Shown here piece after piece: positions 1 through 8,723 of a stretch of 64,000 nt of DNA. The DNA is from Alteromonas sp. C1M14 (GTDB lineage: Bacteria > Pseudomonadota > Gammaproteobacteria > Enterobacterales > Alteromonadaceae): contig NZ_JAHKQF010000008.1 of assembly GCF_018860965.1 (NCBI RefSeq), positions 310,001-374,000 on the forward strand, in the 5' to 3' direction. The position numbers and the translations under genes are program-made. Below the pieces are notes generated by a model. It saw nothing but the letters and a program-made list of their open reading frames with translations, was not told the DNA's origin and ran no database searches. Numbering within the stretch: the stretch's first letter is position 1; every line of letters begins with the position of its first letter.

Positions 1-671
1 AAGTGGCTCAGGCCACGGCGGTAGTCAATCAATTAAATGCCAATGTAAATATTGCCCAAGCTCGGCTTAAAAGGTTGTTATCCGTAGAAAGTAAAACCCA
101 AGGGCAAGGGGTTAGCGCACAAGATATAGATGAGGCAAAAGATAATGTAACGGCGGCCACAGCGGCGTTAGACAAAGCGAAAGCCAATGCCGATTTAGTT
201 AAAGAAGGGCCCCGTAAAGAAGATATTTTGCAAGCTAAAGCCCAGTTAGGTGTTTTGCAATCGCAAGGGGATTTATTAAAAGAGCAACTGGCCAGAACCC
301 AACTGATTGCGCCAAGCGACGGTGTGGTAAGAGCCCGATTACTGGAGCCTGGCGATATTGCATCGCCGGTAAAACCCGTGGTGTCATTGGCACTTACCTC
401 ACCGAAGTGGATCCGTGTTTATATTAACGAGGTGCAGTTAGCGTCGGTTAATGTGGGCGATCAGGCACGTATTACGGTTGATGGGTTAGCTACCGCTCTT
501 GCGGGCACGGTAACGTTTATTTCGTCGGTCGCCGAGTTCACCCCTAAAAATGTAGAGACAGAAGATTTACGCACTTCCTTGGTGTACGAAATGCGCGTGC
601 GAGTGGCAGACGATGATAATCGGCTTAAGCTAGGCATGCCTGCTACAGTTGTGTTTCCGTTGGGAGACTAA
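1..671 (+). CDS. HlyD-family periplasmic adaptor subunit (5' truncated by window edge)
   Basis: This is the C-terminal 222 residues or so of a membrane fusion protein; the reading frame is already open at the first base, so the membrane anchor lies outside the window. The first half is alanine/lysine-rich and predicted coiled coil (alpha-helical hairpin). It is followed by a lipoyl-like half with the typical 'IAPSDGVVRARLLEPGD' stretch and a beta-barrel part ending in 'GMPATVVFP'. Adaptors of this family bridge an inner-membrane ABC exporter and an outer-membrane channel. The ATPase starts 5 bases downstream, and two permeases and a TolC-like gene follow, so this is the first visible gene of a tripartite efflux operon resembling YhiI-RbbA-YhhJ. 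The substrate cannot be read from sequence. Confidence 0.9.
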   Translation, partial: VAQATAVVNQLNANVNIAQARLKRLLSVESKTQGQGVSAQDIDEAKDNVTAATAALDKAKANADLVKEGPRKEDILQAKAQLGVLQSQGDLLKEQLARTQLIAPSDGVVRARLLEPGDIASPVKPVVSLALTSPKWIRVYINEVQLASVNVGDQARITVDGLATALAGTVTFISSVAEFTPKNVETEDLRTSLVYEMRVRVADDDNRLKLGMPATVVFPLGD

Positions 672-676
672 GGCAT

Positions 677-2449
677 ATGACTTCTGCTGTGGTGCAGGCT
701 GAGGCGTTAAACAAGGTCTTCATCAATAAACAAAAAAAAGAGCAGGTGGTGGCGCTAGCGTCGCTAGATATGTGCGTAAAAAAAGGCGAACTCACGGCTT
801 TGGTGGGCCCAGATGGTGCCGGTAAAACCACGTTGCTACGCCTCATCGCCGGACTCATGACACCCACGCAAGGCCGCTTGAGCGTTTTAGATATTGATAT
901 GTACGCTCACCCACAACAAGTACAAAATCTCATCAGTTATATGCCACAACGTTTCGGCTTGTATGAAGATCTTAGTGTGCAAGAAAATTTAGATTTGTAC
1001 GCGGATCTTCATGGTGTGCCTGCTGATGAAAGACATAGCCGATACCAACGTCTATTGACCATGACCAATTTGGCCGATTTTACCGCCCGTCCAGCGGGAA
1101 AGTTATCAGGGGGCATGAAGCAAAAATTGGGGCTAGCGTGTACCCTAGTCAGATCTCCGCAGCTCTTGTTACTCGACGAGCCTACGGTGGGCGTGGATCC
1201 GTTATCCCGCCAAGAATTGTGGAAAATTATTTTACAACTGGTGGAGGAAGAGTCGTTAACGGTTATTGTTAGCACCGCCTATTTAGATGAGGCGGCACGT
1301 TGCCAGCAGGTTCATCTATTGCACGAAGGTAAAATACTGGTTTCGGGTTCACCAGATACCCTTACCCAACGCGCGCAAAATCAGTGTTATTTATTTACCC
1401 CGAACCCAGAACAAAAGCCCAGAGAATTACAAAGCGCGCTTTTAGACAAGTCTGATCTCGTCGTGGATGCAGTACCTCAAGGGGGGAGAGTTCGTTGTGT
1501 GTTACACCCCAATAACACTATAGAGGATGTGACAAAGGACATACCGTACAACAAGGTAGAGCCCGTTGTGCCGAGTCTAGAAGATGCCTTTATGATGTCT
1601 CTTAAAGAACATATGCCTTTGCAGTCGGTATCCGTGGAAAAACTGAAAAAGGACCACAAGGCCAAGCCAGATGCGTCCTCCCCCATTGTCTCAGTGAAGC
1701 AGTTGGTGAAAACCTTTGGCGACTTTACTGCCGTGGCTAAAACCTCCTTTGACGTATACCCCGGCGAAATTTTTGGTCTTTTGGGGCCTAATGGGGCCGG
1801 AAAAACCACCACCTTTCGTATGCTTTGCGGTTTATTGCCCGCGACCTCTGGTGTGCTAAGTGTGGCAGGAAAAAACCTGCGCACCGCCCGCGCTGATGCT
1901 CGGGGTCGAATTGGCTATGTGTCACAAAAATTCGCCCTGTATGGCAATTTAACGGTATATGAGAATTTACGCTTTTTCGCCGGTACCTATAATTTGTGGG
2001 GAAAGCAGCGCAAGGCCGCCATCGAGCGGGTATCGGAGCAATTTGATTTGGCATCACATTTAAAAGACAAAAGTGGTGAATTGCCCGGTGGCTATAAGCA
2101 ACGTTTGGCGATGGCTGCCAGCTTAATGCATCAACCTGATATTTTATTTTTGGATGAACCAACCAGTGGTGCCGATCCGCTAGCCCGTCGCGCATTCTGG
2201 CGTCGTATTACCGCGCTTTCTCAAACCGGTACGGCCATCATCATTACCACCCACTTTATGGAAGAAGCGGAATATTGTGACAAGATTCTAATTCAGGATG
2301 CTGGAGAAAAGCTGGCCATGGGCACCCCAGAGGAAATCCGTGCGGATCTCGCTGACACCGGGGGTGAAGTGATGAGTATGGAAGAAACCTTTATTAATAT
2401 TATTGCGGTTAATCGACGTAAAAAACAGGAACGCTCGGATGAAGACTAA
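677..2449 (+). CDS. Twin-cassette ABC transporter ATPase (RbbA/YhiH N-terminal-like)
   Basis: A 590-residue protein with two complete ABC domains in tandem. Cassette 1 has Walker A GPDGAGKT (about 44-51), signature LSGGMKQKL and Walker B LLLLDEPTVGVD. Cassette 2 has Walker A GPNGAGKT (about 370-377), a variant signature LPGGYKQRL and Walker B ILFLDEPTSGAD. A charged linker around residues 300-335 separates them. In E. coli RbbA/YhiH two such cassettes are fused to a C-terminal permease. Here the polypeptide stops after the second cassette and the permeases are separate genes directly downstream. It would power export at the cytoplasmic face of the inner membrane. The start has an AAGG a few bases upstream. 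It overlaps the next gene by 11 bases, implying co-translation. Confidence 0.93.
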   Translation: MTSAVVQAEALNKVFINKQKKEQVVALASLDMCVKKGELTALVGPDGAGKTTLLRLIAGLMTPTQGRLSVLDIDMYAHPQQVQNLISYMPQRFGLYEDLSVQENLDLYADLHGVPADERHSRYQRLLTMTNLADFTARPAGKLSGGMKQKLGLACTLVRSPQLLLLDEPTVGVDPLSRQELWKIILQLVEEESLTVIVSTAYLDEAARCQQVHLLHEGKILVSGSPDTLTQRAQNQCYLFTPNPEQKPRELQSALLDKSDLVVDAVPQGGRVRCVLHPNNTIEDVTKDIPYNKVEPVVPSLEDAFMMSLKEHMPLQSVSVEKLKKDHKAKPDASSPIVSVKQLVKTFGDFTAVAKTSFDVYPGEIFGLLGPNGAGKTTTFRMLCGLLPATSGVLSVAGKNLRTARADARGRIGYVSQKFALYGNLTVYENLRFFAGTYNLWGKQRKAAIERVSEQFDLASHLKDKSGELPGGYKQRLAMAASLMHQPDILFLDEPTSGADPLARRAFWRRITALSQTGTAIIITTHFMEEAEYCDKILIQDAGEKLAMGTPEEIRADLADTGGEVMSMEETFINIIAVNRRKKQERSDED

Positions 2450-3581
2450 TGCCAGGGCAAGTGGTGGTTTTGTTAGCCGATTATGGGCGTTGGTGAAAAA
2501 AGAAACCAGACAGTTGTTACGTGATCAAAGTAACTTGCTAATTGGTATTGGTTTACCCATCGCATTGATATTTATTTTTGGTTATGGCGTTACCTTAGAT
2601 GTGAAAGACATCAAATTGGCAGTGGTGACCACCCAGCCTTCAGAGCAAACCGAAGAGGTGGTGTCAGCCATTAGGCTTTCTCAGTATTTTAAACCCACCA
2701 TCATGACCTCTTTTCAGCAGGCTGAAAAAGCCTTGCGAGCAAGAGACGTTGAAGCTATTGCGGTATTTGATGATTCCTTTGCCGCCGATTTAGCGGCGGG
2801 CCAAGCCGATGTTCAGCTTATTGTATTAGGCAGTGATGCAACTCGGGCATCTTCAATTCGTACCTATTTTTCAAGCTTGATTGGCACCTGGGCACAAAAA
2901 CAAGCTGATCGGCACAACGTTAGCACTGCAGGAAAGGGGGTCACGGTGATCCCGCGAATCTGGTTTAATGATGCGAATACCAGTACCTGGTTTATCGTGC
3001 CAGGGCTTATCGTGCTCATTATGACATTGGTGGGAACCTTTCTAACGGCATTGGTGATGGCCAGGGAGTGGGAGCGAGGCACCCTTGAAGCCTTGTTTGT
3101 TACCCCAGTGCGCCCCACAGAAATTATTTTGGCGAAAATTATCCCCTATTTTTTTGTTGGCATTATTGGCTTGGTACTGTGCGTACTGGCGTCCACGTTT
3201 TTATTCCATGTACCTATTCACGGCTCGTTTTTTATTTTGGTGGTTGGCTCGGTGATATACATGCTGGTGGCCCTTGCCATCGGTTTGCTCATATCGGCTA
3301 AAACCCGTAATCAGTTTCTTGCCAGTCAAATGGCCATATTAGTGAGTTTTTTACCGGCCATGATGTTGTCGGGTTTTGTGTTTGATTTGGGCAATTTGCC
3401 CACCGCCGTGAAACTGATAGGGCTGCTTTTACCCGCCACGTATTTTATCGAATTATTAAGAACCGTGTTTTTGGCGGGTAATTTCTGGCCTATTATTCTT
3501 AAAGACTTAGCGCTACTTACCCTGTATGCAGTGGTTCTGCTGGGGCTTGCCCGTATGCTGACAAAGAAAACACTGGATTAA
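2439..3581 (+). CDS. ABC-2 type permease, first of two
   Basis: A 380-residue inner-membrane permease of the ABC-2 (YhhJ/YbhR-like) type. One transmembrane segment lies near the N-terminus (LLIGIGLPIALIFIFGYG), then a soluble periplasmic domain of about 150 residues, then about five C-terminal membrane segments containing the family-typical MAREWERGTLEALFVTPV loop. An earlier in-frame start at 2403 exists, but the ATG at 2439 has an AGGA Shine-Dalgarno 8 bases ahead and gives a conventional cytoplasmic N-terminus (MKTNARASGG), so I chose it. It overlaps the ATPase end by 11 bases and is 3 bases from the second permease. It probably pairs with that permease as a heterodimeric channel driven by the twin ATPase. 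Confidence 0.92.
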   Translation: MKTNARASGGFVSRLWALVKKETRQLLRDQSNLLIGIGLPIALIFIFGYGVTLDVKDIKLAVVTTQPSEQTEEVVSAIRLSQYFKPTIMTSFQQAEKALRARDVEAIAVFDDSFAADLAAGQADVQLIVLGSDATRASSIRTYFSSLIGTWAQKQADRHNVSTAGKGVTVIPRIWFNDANTSTWFIVPGLIVLIMTLVGTFLTALVMAREWERGTLEALFVTPVRPTEIILAKIIPYFFVGIIGLVLCVLASTFLFHVPIHGSFFILVVGSVIYMLVALAIGLLISAKTRNQFLASQMAILVSFLPAMMLSGFVFDLGNLPTAVKLIGLLLPATYFIELLRTVFLAGNFWPIILKDLALLTLYAVVLLGLARMLTKKTLD

Positions 3582-3584
3582 ACA

Positions 3585-4703
3585 ATGACCCAAATTAAGC
3601 AGTATTTTCAATTCATTTTTAATCTGTGTCAGAAGGAATTCTTGACGGTACTTAAAGATCCTTCATCCAGAATTATTTTGATTTTGCCTATTATCATGCA
3701 AAGCATTTTATTTGGATACGCAGCCACATTTGATTTGAAAGAAGTGCCTTATGCAGTGCTGGATCAAAGTAACAGCCAAGCCAGCCATGATGTATTGCAA
3801 AAATTAAAAGGGGCGGGATTATTCAATCAGGTGGCTACCTTACATGGTAGCAATGAAGTGGCCGATGTCATTGGTAATCAAGAAGCCCTAATGGTGGTGT
3901 ATTTTCCCGCAGATTTTGCAGATAAATTACAGCAAGACCAAGCCAGCCCTTTGCAACTTATTGTGGATGGGCGAAATTCAGCCACCGCCAATGCGGTGGT
4001 AGGCAGTTTCAATGCCATTACCCTAGCTTACAATGCCAGTACTGATGTGGGAAGCCAGTTGCCGATTACCGTTAAAAGCCGCGCTTGGTTTAATCCCAAC
4101 ATGGAAACCCGCTGGATCATTATGCCAGGAATGATCGCCGCATTAAGTATGATTCAAACCATGATGCTGACGGCATTATCAGTGGCCAGAGAGCGAGAAC
4201 AGGGCACTTTTGATCAGCTTCTTGTTACCCCCAGCCTGCCGTCACAAATACTTATCAGCAAAGCGGTACCTTCTATTTTTATTGGCTTAATACAGTCGAC
4301 ATTAGTGTTTCTTATTTGCCGTTTTTGGTTTGATATTCCGTTTCAGGGTAATTTATTTGTACTGTATTTAGGGCTGTTTTTGTTTACCTTAGCCAGCGTC
4401 GGGATAGGGTTATCTATCTCTGCTGTATCGTTGAATATGCAACAAGCCATGTTGTATACCTTTGTACTGCTTATGCCGCTAATGTTGTTGTCTGGCTATG
4501 CCACACCGCTGGCTAATATGCCTGATGTTATGCAAAACATGACTTATGTCAATCCGCTGCGTTTTTCTATTAGCATCGTTCGCCGCGTATATCTGGAAGG
4601 GGCGACCCTAGCAGATGTTTATACTGAGATGCTGCCGTTAATACTTATTGCTGTGGTCACACTGCCAGTGGCTAGTTGGTTGTTTAGACATCGTACTTCC
4701 TGA
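3585..4703 (+). CDS. ABC-2 type permease, second of two (YhhJ-like)
   Basis: A 372-residue paralogue of the preceding permease with the same plan: N-terminal membrane helix (IILILPIIMQSILFGYAATF), an extracytoplasmic domain rich in Asn/Gln, then about five helices with the conserved VAREREQGTFDQLLVTP motif. Having two different half-permeases next to one two-cassette ATPase suggests an asymmetric heterodimer. The stop codon overlaps the start of the outer-membrane lipoprotein gene by one base. Whether it exports drugs, peptides or a lipid-type molecule cannot be told from sequence. Confidence 0.92.
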   Translation: MTQIKQYFQFIFNLCQKEFLTVLKDPSSRIILILPIIMQSILFGYAATFDLKEVPYAVLDQSNSQASHDVLQKLKGAGLFNQVATLHGSNEVADVIGNQEALMVVYFPADFADKLQQDQASPLQLIVDGRNSATANAVVGSFNAITLAYNASTDVGSQLPITVKSRAWFNPNMETRWIIMPGMIAALSMIQTMMLTALSVAREREQGTFDQLLVTPSLPSQILISKAVPSIFIGLIQSTLVFLICRFWFDIPFQGNLFVLYLGLFLFTLASVGIGLSISAVSLNMQQAMLYTFVLLMPLMLLSGYATPLANMPDVMQNMTYVNPLRFSISIVRRVYLEGATLADVYTEMLPLILIAVVTLPVASWLFRHRTS

Positions 4704-6157
4704 TGGAGATGAAAATGAAATCTGCCTGGTGCCCCATTGCCGCTATTACTGTTTGCTTGTTATCAGGCTGTACTCGTTTGGGCCCTGACTATGCAAAACC
4801 TGATGTCACCATGCCAATGTCTTGGCCATCGGTGGAAACGACGGCAGCACAGCCGGGGGTACCTACACTGTCCCAATGGCGGCAAGATGATGGAGTATTG
4901 ACCCAGCTGTATGAGATGCTTGAACAAAACAATCACGATTTACAGGTGGCAGCGTTAAACTTTGCCGCTAGTCGGTTGTATCAAAAGCAAGCAGCGTCGA
5001 GTGGCGACCCAGAAGTCAGTTTCTCAGGTAGCGTTGCTCGCCAACGTTTAAGTGAAGACGGTGTTAGCAGCCGTACAATTAGTTTATTTTCTACAGGGGA
5101 TACCCAAGACTCTCTTATTGAGGCGCTGTCATCCCCTTATGGCGTTTATTCAACCGGCTTTGATGCTAGTTGGGAACCCGATTTATGGGGCAAGGTTGCC
5201 AACCAGTTACGAGCCGCTGATGCGAACGCACAAATGGCTGAATACGAACTGGCAGATTTGAGACTGACGTTAAAAACAGAGCTTACCCGACAATATCTCA
5301 CGTTGCGGGCAAAACAATACATGCTTTCCTTACGTCAGCAGTTGCTTGCTAACCTCAATGCTGAGCTAGCCATACATACCGTGATGGTCGACTCTGGGGT
5401 GATGTCTCGTCAAGGGTTGTTCGCTGAGCAAGCACAGGTTAAACAAGTCCGTATTTTAATTTCAGCATTAGAAAATGAGATTACCCAGCTACAAAATTCC
5501 CTAAGTTTATTGGTGGGAGCACAACCCGGAGCGTTATCAACATTGCTCGATGATAACGGTGTTTCATTGACGGTATATGACTCCCCGTCATTGCCCTTGC
5601 CATCGTCGATACTAAGCCATAGACCCGATGTAAAAGCGACCGAAGAAGCCCTTAAAGCGGCCACCGCTAACATTGGTCTTGCAGAAGCATCCCTGTACCC
5701 CCAATTTAGTTTAACTGGCAATGCGGGGGTTGAAGCACTGAGTAGTAGTACCTTATCGAATTGGTCATCCCGCACTTGGACTTTGGGAGCGGGATTTTAT
5801 TTGCCAGTGTTTAATCGAGGTGTGTTACATCGTGAAGTTGCCCTTACTGAAATAACACAACAACAAGCTGCTATACGCTTTAAACAACAGGTATTAAAAG
5901 CATGGACCGAGGTGGATAATGCCATTAGAAAGGTAAATCGTGCTCGGGAACAATACCAGTTAAATCAAGAGGCGCTGAGCTTGCATGAACAGCAACTGAC
6001 AATGGTAAAAGCAGAATATGACGCTGGGGTAGTTAACCAGCTTCCGTTACTGGCGATGGAAAATCAGTTTCTCACTGCCCAGTTAGACGATATTCACTCA
6101 CGACTCAACTATAACCTCAGTCAACTGATGTTATATAAGGCCGTCGCTAGCGAATAG
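4703..6157 (+). CDS. TolC/NodT-family outer-membrane efflux lipoprotein
   Basis: A protein of up to 484 residues with a lipoprotein signal (lipobox LLSGC, mature Cys at about 23) followed by the 'LGPDYAKPDV' segment typical of the NodT/OprM group of RND and ABC efflux outer-membrane factors. It contains two OEP repeats with long amphipathic helices, ending near 'LDDIHSRLNYNLSQLMLYKA'. Three in-frame ATGs occur at 4703, 4709 and 4715. The third has GGAG 6-9 bases upstream and gives a neater signal peptide (MKSAWCPIAAIT), so 4715 may be the true start. It completes the exporter as the outer-membrane exit duct and is the last gene of the operon. A strong GC stem-loop follows. Confidence 0.93.
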   Translation: MEMKMKSAWCPIAAITVCLLSGCTRLGPDYAKPDVTMPMSWPSVETTAAQPGVPTLSQWRQDDGVLTQLYEMLEQNNHDLQVAALNFAASRLYQKQAASSGDPEVSFSGSVARQRLSEDGVSSRTISLFSTGDTQDSLIEALSSPYGVYSTGFDASWEPDLWGKVANQLRAADANAQMAEYELADLRLTLKTELTRQYLTLRAKQYMLSLRQQLLANLNAELAIHTVMVDSGVMSRQGLFAEQAQVKQVRILISALENEITQLQNSLSLLVGAQPGALSTLLDDNGVSLTVYDSPSLPLPSSILSHRPDVKATEEALKAATANIGLAEASLYPQFSLTGNAGVEALSSSTLSNWSSRTWTLGAGFYLPVFNRGVLHREVALTEITQQQAAIRFKQQVLKAWTEVDNAIRKVNRAREQYQLNQEALSLHEQQLTMVKAEYDAGVVNQLPLLAMENQFLTAQLDDIHSRLNYNLSQLMLYKAVASE

Positions 6158-6232
6158 TGAAACGAGGGAAGAAAGTGAAAACCAAGAGAGTGTTGCGCAA
6201 TGCAACAATGGCCTTTATCGCGACAACACAGA

Positions 6233-6257
6233 GGTGCCGGCGTAGCACGCCGGCACC
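6233..6257. terminator. GC-rich stem-loop between convergent genes
   Basis: A perfect 11-bp inverted repeat (GGTGCCGGCGT / ACGCCGGCACC) with a 3-base loop AGC lies between the converging efflux operon and the acidic lipoprotein gene. Its position suits a bidirectional terminator, but neither side has a U-tract, so intrinsic termination is uncertain. It could instead be an mRNA-stabilising hairpin. Confidence 0.45.
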
Positions 6258-6262
6258 ACCGA

Positions 6263-7639
6263 TTAATTGATATAAGTAAACATTTGGTATGGCGCGCCGC
6301 CATAATCATAATCGGATAATACGACATTGATCACATCGCCAGCCAGGACGTCGTAAAGGGTGGTTTCTAACAATAAATCGTTAGTATCCGCATCGTACAC
6401 GTAAATATCGTAATCACCGGCTTCGGTTTCAATATCTAGGCTACTCAAATAACCAATTTCATCCGAGGCGTCATAAGAGTCGGGGTTACTGCCTTGCTCG
6501 ATAACCTTCACGGCAATTGAAGTGCTACTTTCGTTATCAATATTATGGGAAAACAGAAGCTTGGCATGGGTATCGATAACTCTTAAGTCTTCAGCATCAG
6601 CATAGGATGTTACGGTACTGGTGGCATCACCAGAGCTTAACAACAGTACAATTTGATCGGCGTAGAAGTCGATACTGGTACTTTCTAGCACCGCATTGGA
6701 GTCGGTATCCCGTAGATAAATATCCACGCTATTCGCATCATCAGGATCATCAATATCAATGGTTAGAAAATCGGAAATATCGCCAAAGTAAAGATCTTCA
6801 GCCACGGTATTACCCAGGGTGTCTTTGGCCACTGAAATAGAGGTGGTATTGGCTACATTGTTACTTACGCGCAGGTAACTGTCTTGGGCTTCATTAGAGA
6901 GTTGTCTCGCACCGTCGTCATTTAACTCAACAATGCTATAAAAAGTGTCATCAATGCCCGCATTTTCGTAGCTAACAAAAACGTAAGATAAGGCTTCGCC
7001 TTCTTCAATGGTAATGTCGTTTTTCATCGCTAAAATGGTGTCTGTACCGGACTCAGTAAACACAATTTTGTAGTCTCCGGCATCAAGCTCAACGTCGCCG
7101 CTATCGTCTTCTGGCGCTAAGGTATAGTCGGCGGTTTGATTAGTAAGAGAACCATCGGCATCTAAAATATACACGTCGACCGAATCGTTATAATTGGCAA
7201 GGTTAGCGAAGCGCACCATCGCGTAGTTATCGTCAAAATCATCATCGAACACATCTGACACGTCGATGTCGATTTCATAGCTACTGGGTGAGTCAGTATC
7301 GCCGTAAAGGATATAACTATGAAGGGTCTTCTTCTTGACCTTTAGGCTATCGTCGTCAATGAAGTTGTCGTTTTCGGTATTGGGTAAAATTTGATTAAAT
7401 TCGATGTCGTAAGTGGAATTGCTCACGTAATCGTAGGCTGTGGCCTCGGCAAAAGATAAATCACCTTGAGACTCATCATCGACAACAAATTCGATATCCG
7501 GAGATTGAGGCACTAAATTGACATATTGGTAGTACCCGTGACCGTCGCTGCTATCATCGTCGCCTATGTATAAACAACCTGACAAACACAACATGCTCAA
7601 CAGAGCTAAACTCAAAAAACGCCTATATTTTACAAACAT
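6263..7639 (-). CDS. Acidic lipoprotein with repeated DUF4397-like domains
   Basis: About 458 residues from the ATG at 7639, which has AAGGA 7 bases upstream. An earlier in-frame start at 7726 would bury the signal peptide behind 29 residues. The N-terminus is a clear lipoprotein signal (FLSLALLSMLCLSGC). The mature protein is very rich in Asp, Ser and Tyr and is built of three or four similar beta-rich modules. Each has a pattern like 'AMVRFANLA...DSVDVYILDADG' followed by 'LDAGDYKIVFTESGTD', which recalls the DUF4397 beta-sandwich family. It is a probable outer-membrane-anchored or surface protein. The acidity suits calcium binding or a saline environment. It is a monocistronic unit, and no enzymatic motif is seen. 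Confidence 0.8.
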   Translation of the reverse strand: MFVKYRRFLSLALLSMLCLSGCLYIGDDDSSDGHGYYQYVNLVPQSPDIEFVVDDESQGDLSFAEATAYDYVSNSTYDIEFNQILPNTENDNFIDDDSLKVKKKTLHSYILYGDTDSPSSYEIDIDVSDVFDDDFDDNYAMVRFANLANYNDSVDVYILDADGSLTNQTADYTLAPEDDSGDVELDAGDYKIVFTESGTDTILAMKNDITIEEGEALSYVFVSYENAGIDDTFYSIVELNDDGARQLSNEAQDSYLRVSNNVANTTSISVAKDTLGNTVAEDLYFGDISDFLTIDIDDPDDANSVDIYLRDTDSNAVLESTSIDFYADQIVLLLSSGDATSTVTSYADAEDLRVIDTHAKLLFSHNIDNESSTSIAVKVIEQGSNPDSYDASDEIGYLSSLDIETEAGDYDIYVYDADTNDLLLETTLYDVLAGDVINVVLSDYDYGGAPYQMFTYIN

Positions 7640-8094
7640 AACTTCATCCTTAATTAACGATTCTTTACGAACAATAAAAGCTGCAATAGTTGCGCAAGAT
7701 TTTGTAAATAAGCGGTAAATGAACAAACGACGCTGCTTTGTTATGAAGCATTTAAGATGGAAACGATAGACAAGTTTTCATTCCCCTTTGCAAAGAGGGA
7801 GTTGAGTTCGCGTTGACTTATGGTGAGAAGCTTAGCGCTGTTAATATGGAAGATTTCTGCGTAAACTACGTCTCAATATTTTTCCTTGCGTTATTTAAGA
7901 CTAGTGGTAAAGCATAGTGATGTTTATAACATCCTGTTTTTTTAATTATTGTGCTTTTCCTATGCAGGCTAGTCGTTGGCGTATCTTATTGGCCTCTGTA
8001 GTCAGATGAAAAATATCCTTCGCAATGGATACATTCTCGCGAAAATTACCTGCTCAACTTTTTCCCAGTCAAAATAAAATAGAAGTGAAATACA
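7640..8094. other. Intergenic region between divergent genes
   Basis: This 455-base AT-rich stretch should carry the promoters for the acidic lipoprotein (leftward) and for the two-gene unit starting at 8095 (rightward). I see no convincing gene in it. A small terminator-like hairpin on the plus strand is listed separately. I could not pick out a confident promoter for either gene. Confidence 0.5.
7919..7943 (+). terminator. Terminator-like hairpin without an upstream gene
   Basis: A 6-bp stem GATGTT / AACATC with loop TAT is followed by CTG and seven T residues. It has the form of a weak intrinsic terminator on the plus strand, yet no plus-strand gene precedes it in the intergenic region. 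It might end a short RNA or act in the leader of the 8095 gene. The stem is short and AT-rich, so it may be chance. Confidence 0.3.
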
Positions 8095-8721
8095 ATGGAA
8101 CCTGAAACATCCAATTTATCCCGACCCTCTGATCAAAATCGTAATCCCAAACGACCGGCAATTAGGTTTGATAATTCTGACTTAATTAAAAGTGGGTTTT
8201 GGGTTGGGCAAATATGCATGATTATTGCGACTGTGGTGGGCGTTTATTTAGCCGCTCAGGAAGGTTTGTCTCAAGCATTATTATTTGAAAATCTAAATAG
8301 TAAGGAAAACAACTTCTACTTACAGCATGCTTTGGCCGATGAGGTGAGTGATAATATCGATACCTTGAATGCTTACGCGCACCAGCTTCAAGATAGGTCG
8401 GTTTACGATATCAAAGTGTTGCATCCTGTGGTGGATGATTTTGTATGGGAAAGTATGAAGTATTCTCCTAATGCTTTAGAAACACCAAGTCATATCCTTT
8501 CGGCAATACGTCGATATAACTCTGAAGTGGCGCTGATCATTAAAAAGATTGAGGACAATCAATTTGGCCCCAAATATGGCTCGGGTTTATTGCTAGCGCT
8601 CAATGAGAAAGTCAGCGAAGGCGCACTCCATGATTTGATTGCTCACTATACTCAGTTGCACCATGAACTGGTAGACGCGGGTATTGACGTAAGCCCACTG
8701 TCGAATGAACAAGGACAATAA
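8095..8721 (+). CDS. Hypothetical single-pass membrane protein
   Basis: A 208-residue protein I do not recognise. A polar N-terminus of about 40 residues is followed by one transmembrane segment (WVGQICMIIATVVGVYLAA, about residues 41-59). A largely helical, charged domain of about 145 residues then probably faces the periplasm. It has no cysteines in the soluble domain and no catalytic motif. Its stop is 2 bases before the rhomboid gene, so the two are almost certainly co-transcribed and could be functionally linked, for example as partner or substrate of the protease. That link is inference from position only. Confidence 0.75.
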   Translation: MEPETSNLSRPSDQNRNPKRPAIRFDNSDLIKSGFWVGQICMIIATVVGVYLAAQEGLSQALLFENLNSKENNFYLQHALADEVSDNIDTLNAYAHQLQDRSVYDIKVLHPVVDDFVWESMKYSPNALETPSHILSAIRRYNSEVALIIKKIEDNQFGPKYGSGLLLALNEKVSEGALHDLIAHYTQLHHELVDAGIDVSPLSNEQGQ

Positions 8722-8723
8722 GC

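Noticed and set aside
1477-1884. Long antisense open frames inside the ABC ATPase and other core genes (for example 1477-1884, 18661-19110, 42048-42434, 43957-44436)
   Set aside because: They lie opposite well-conserved genes, have no start signals or family matches, and follow from codon bias in the true gene.
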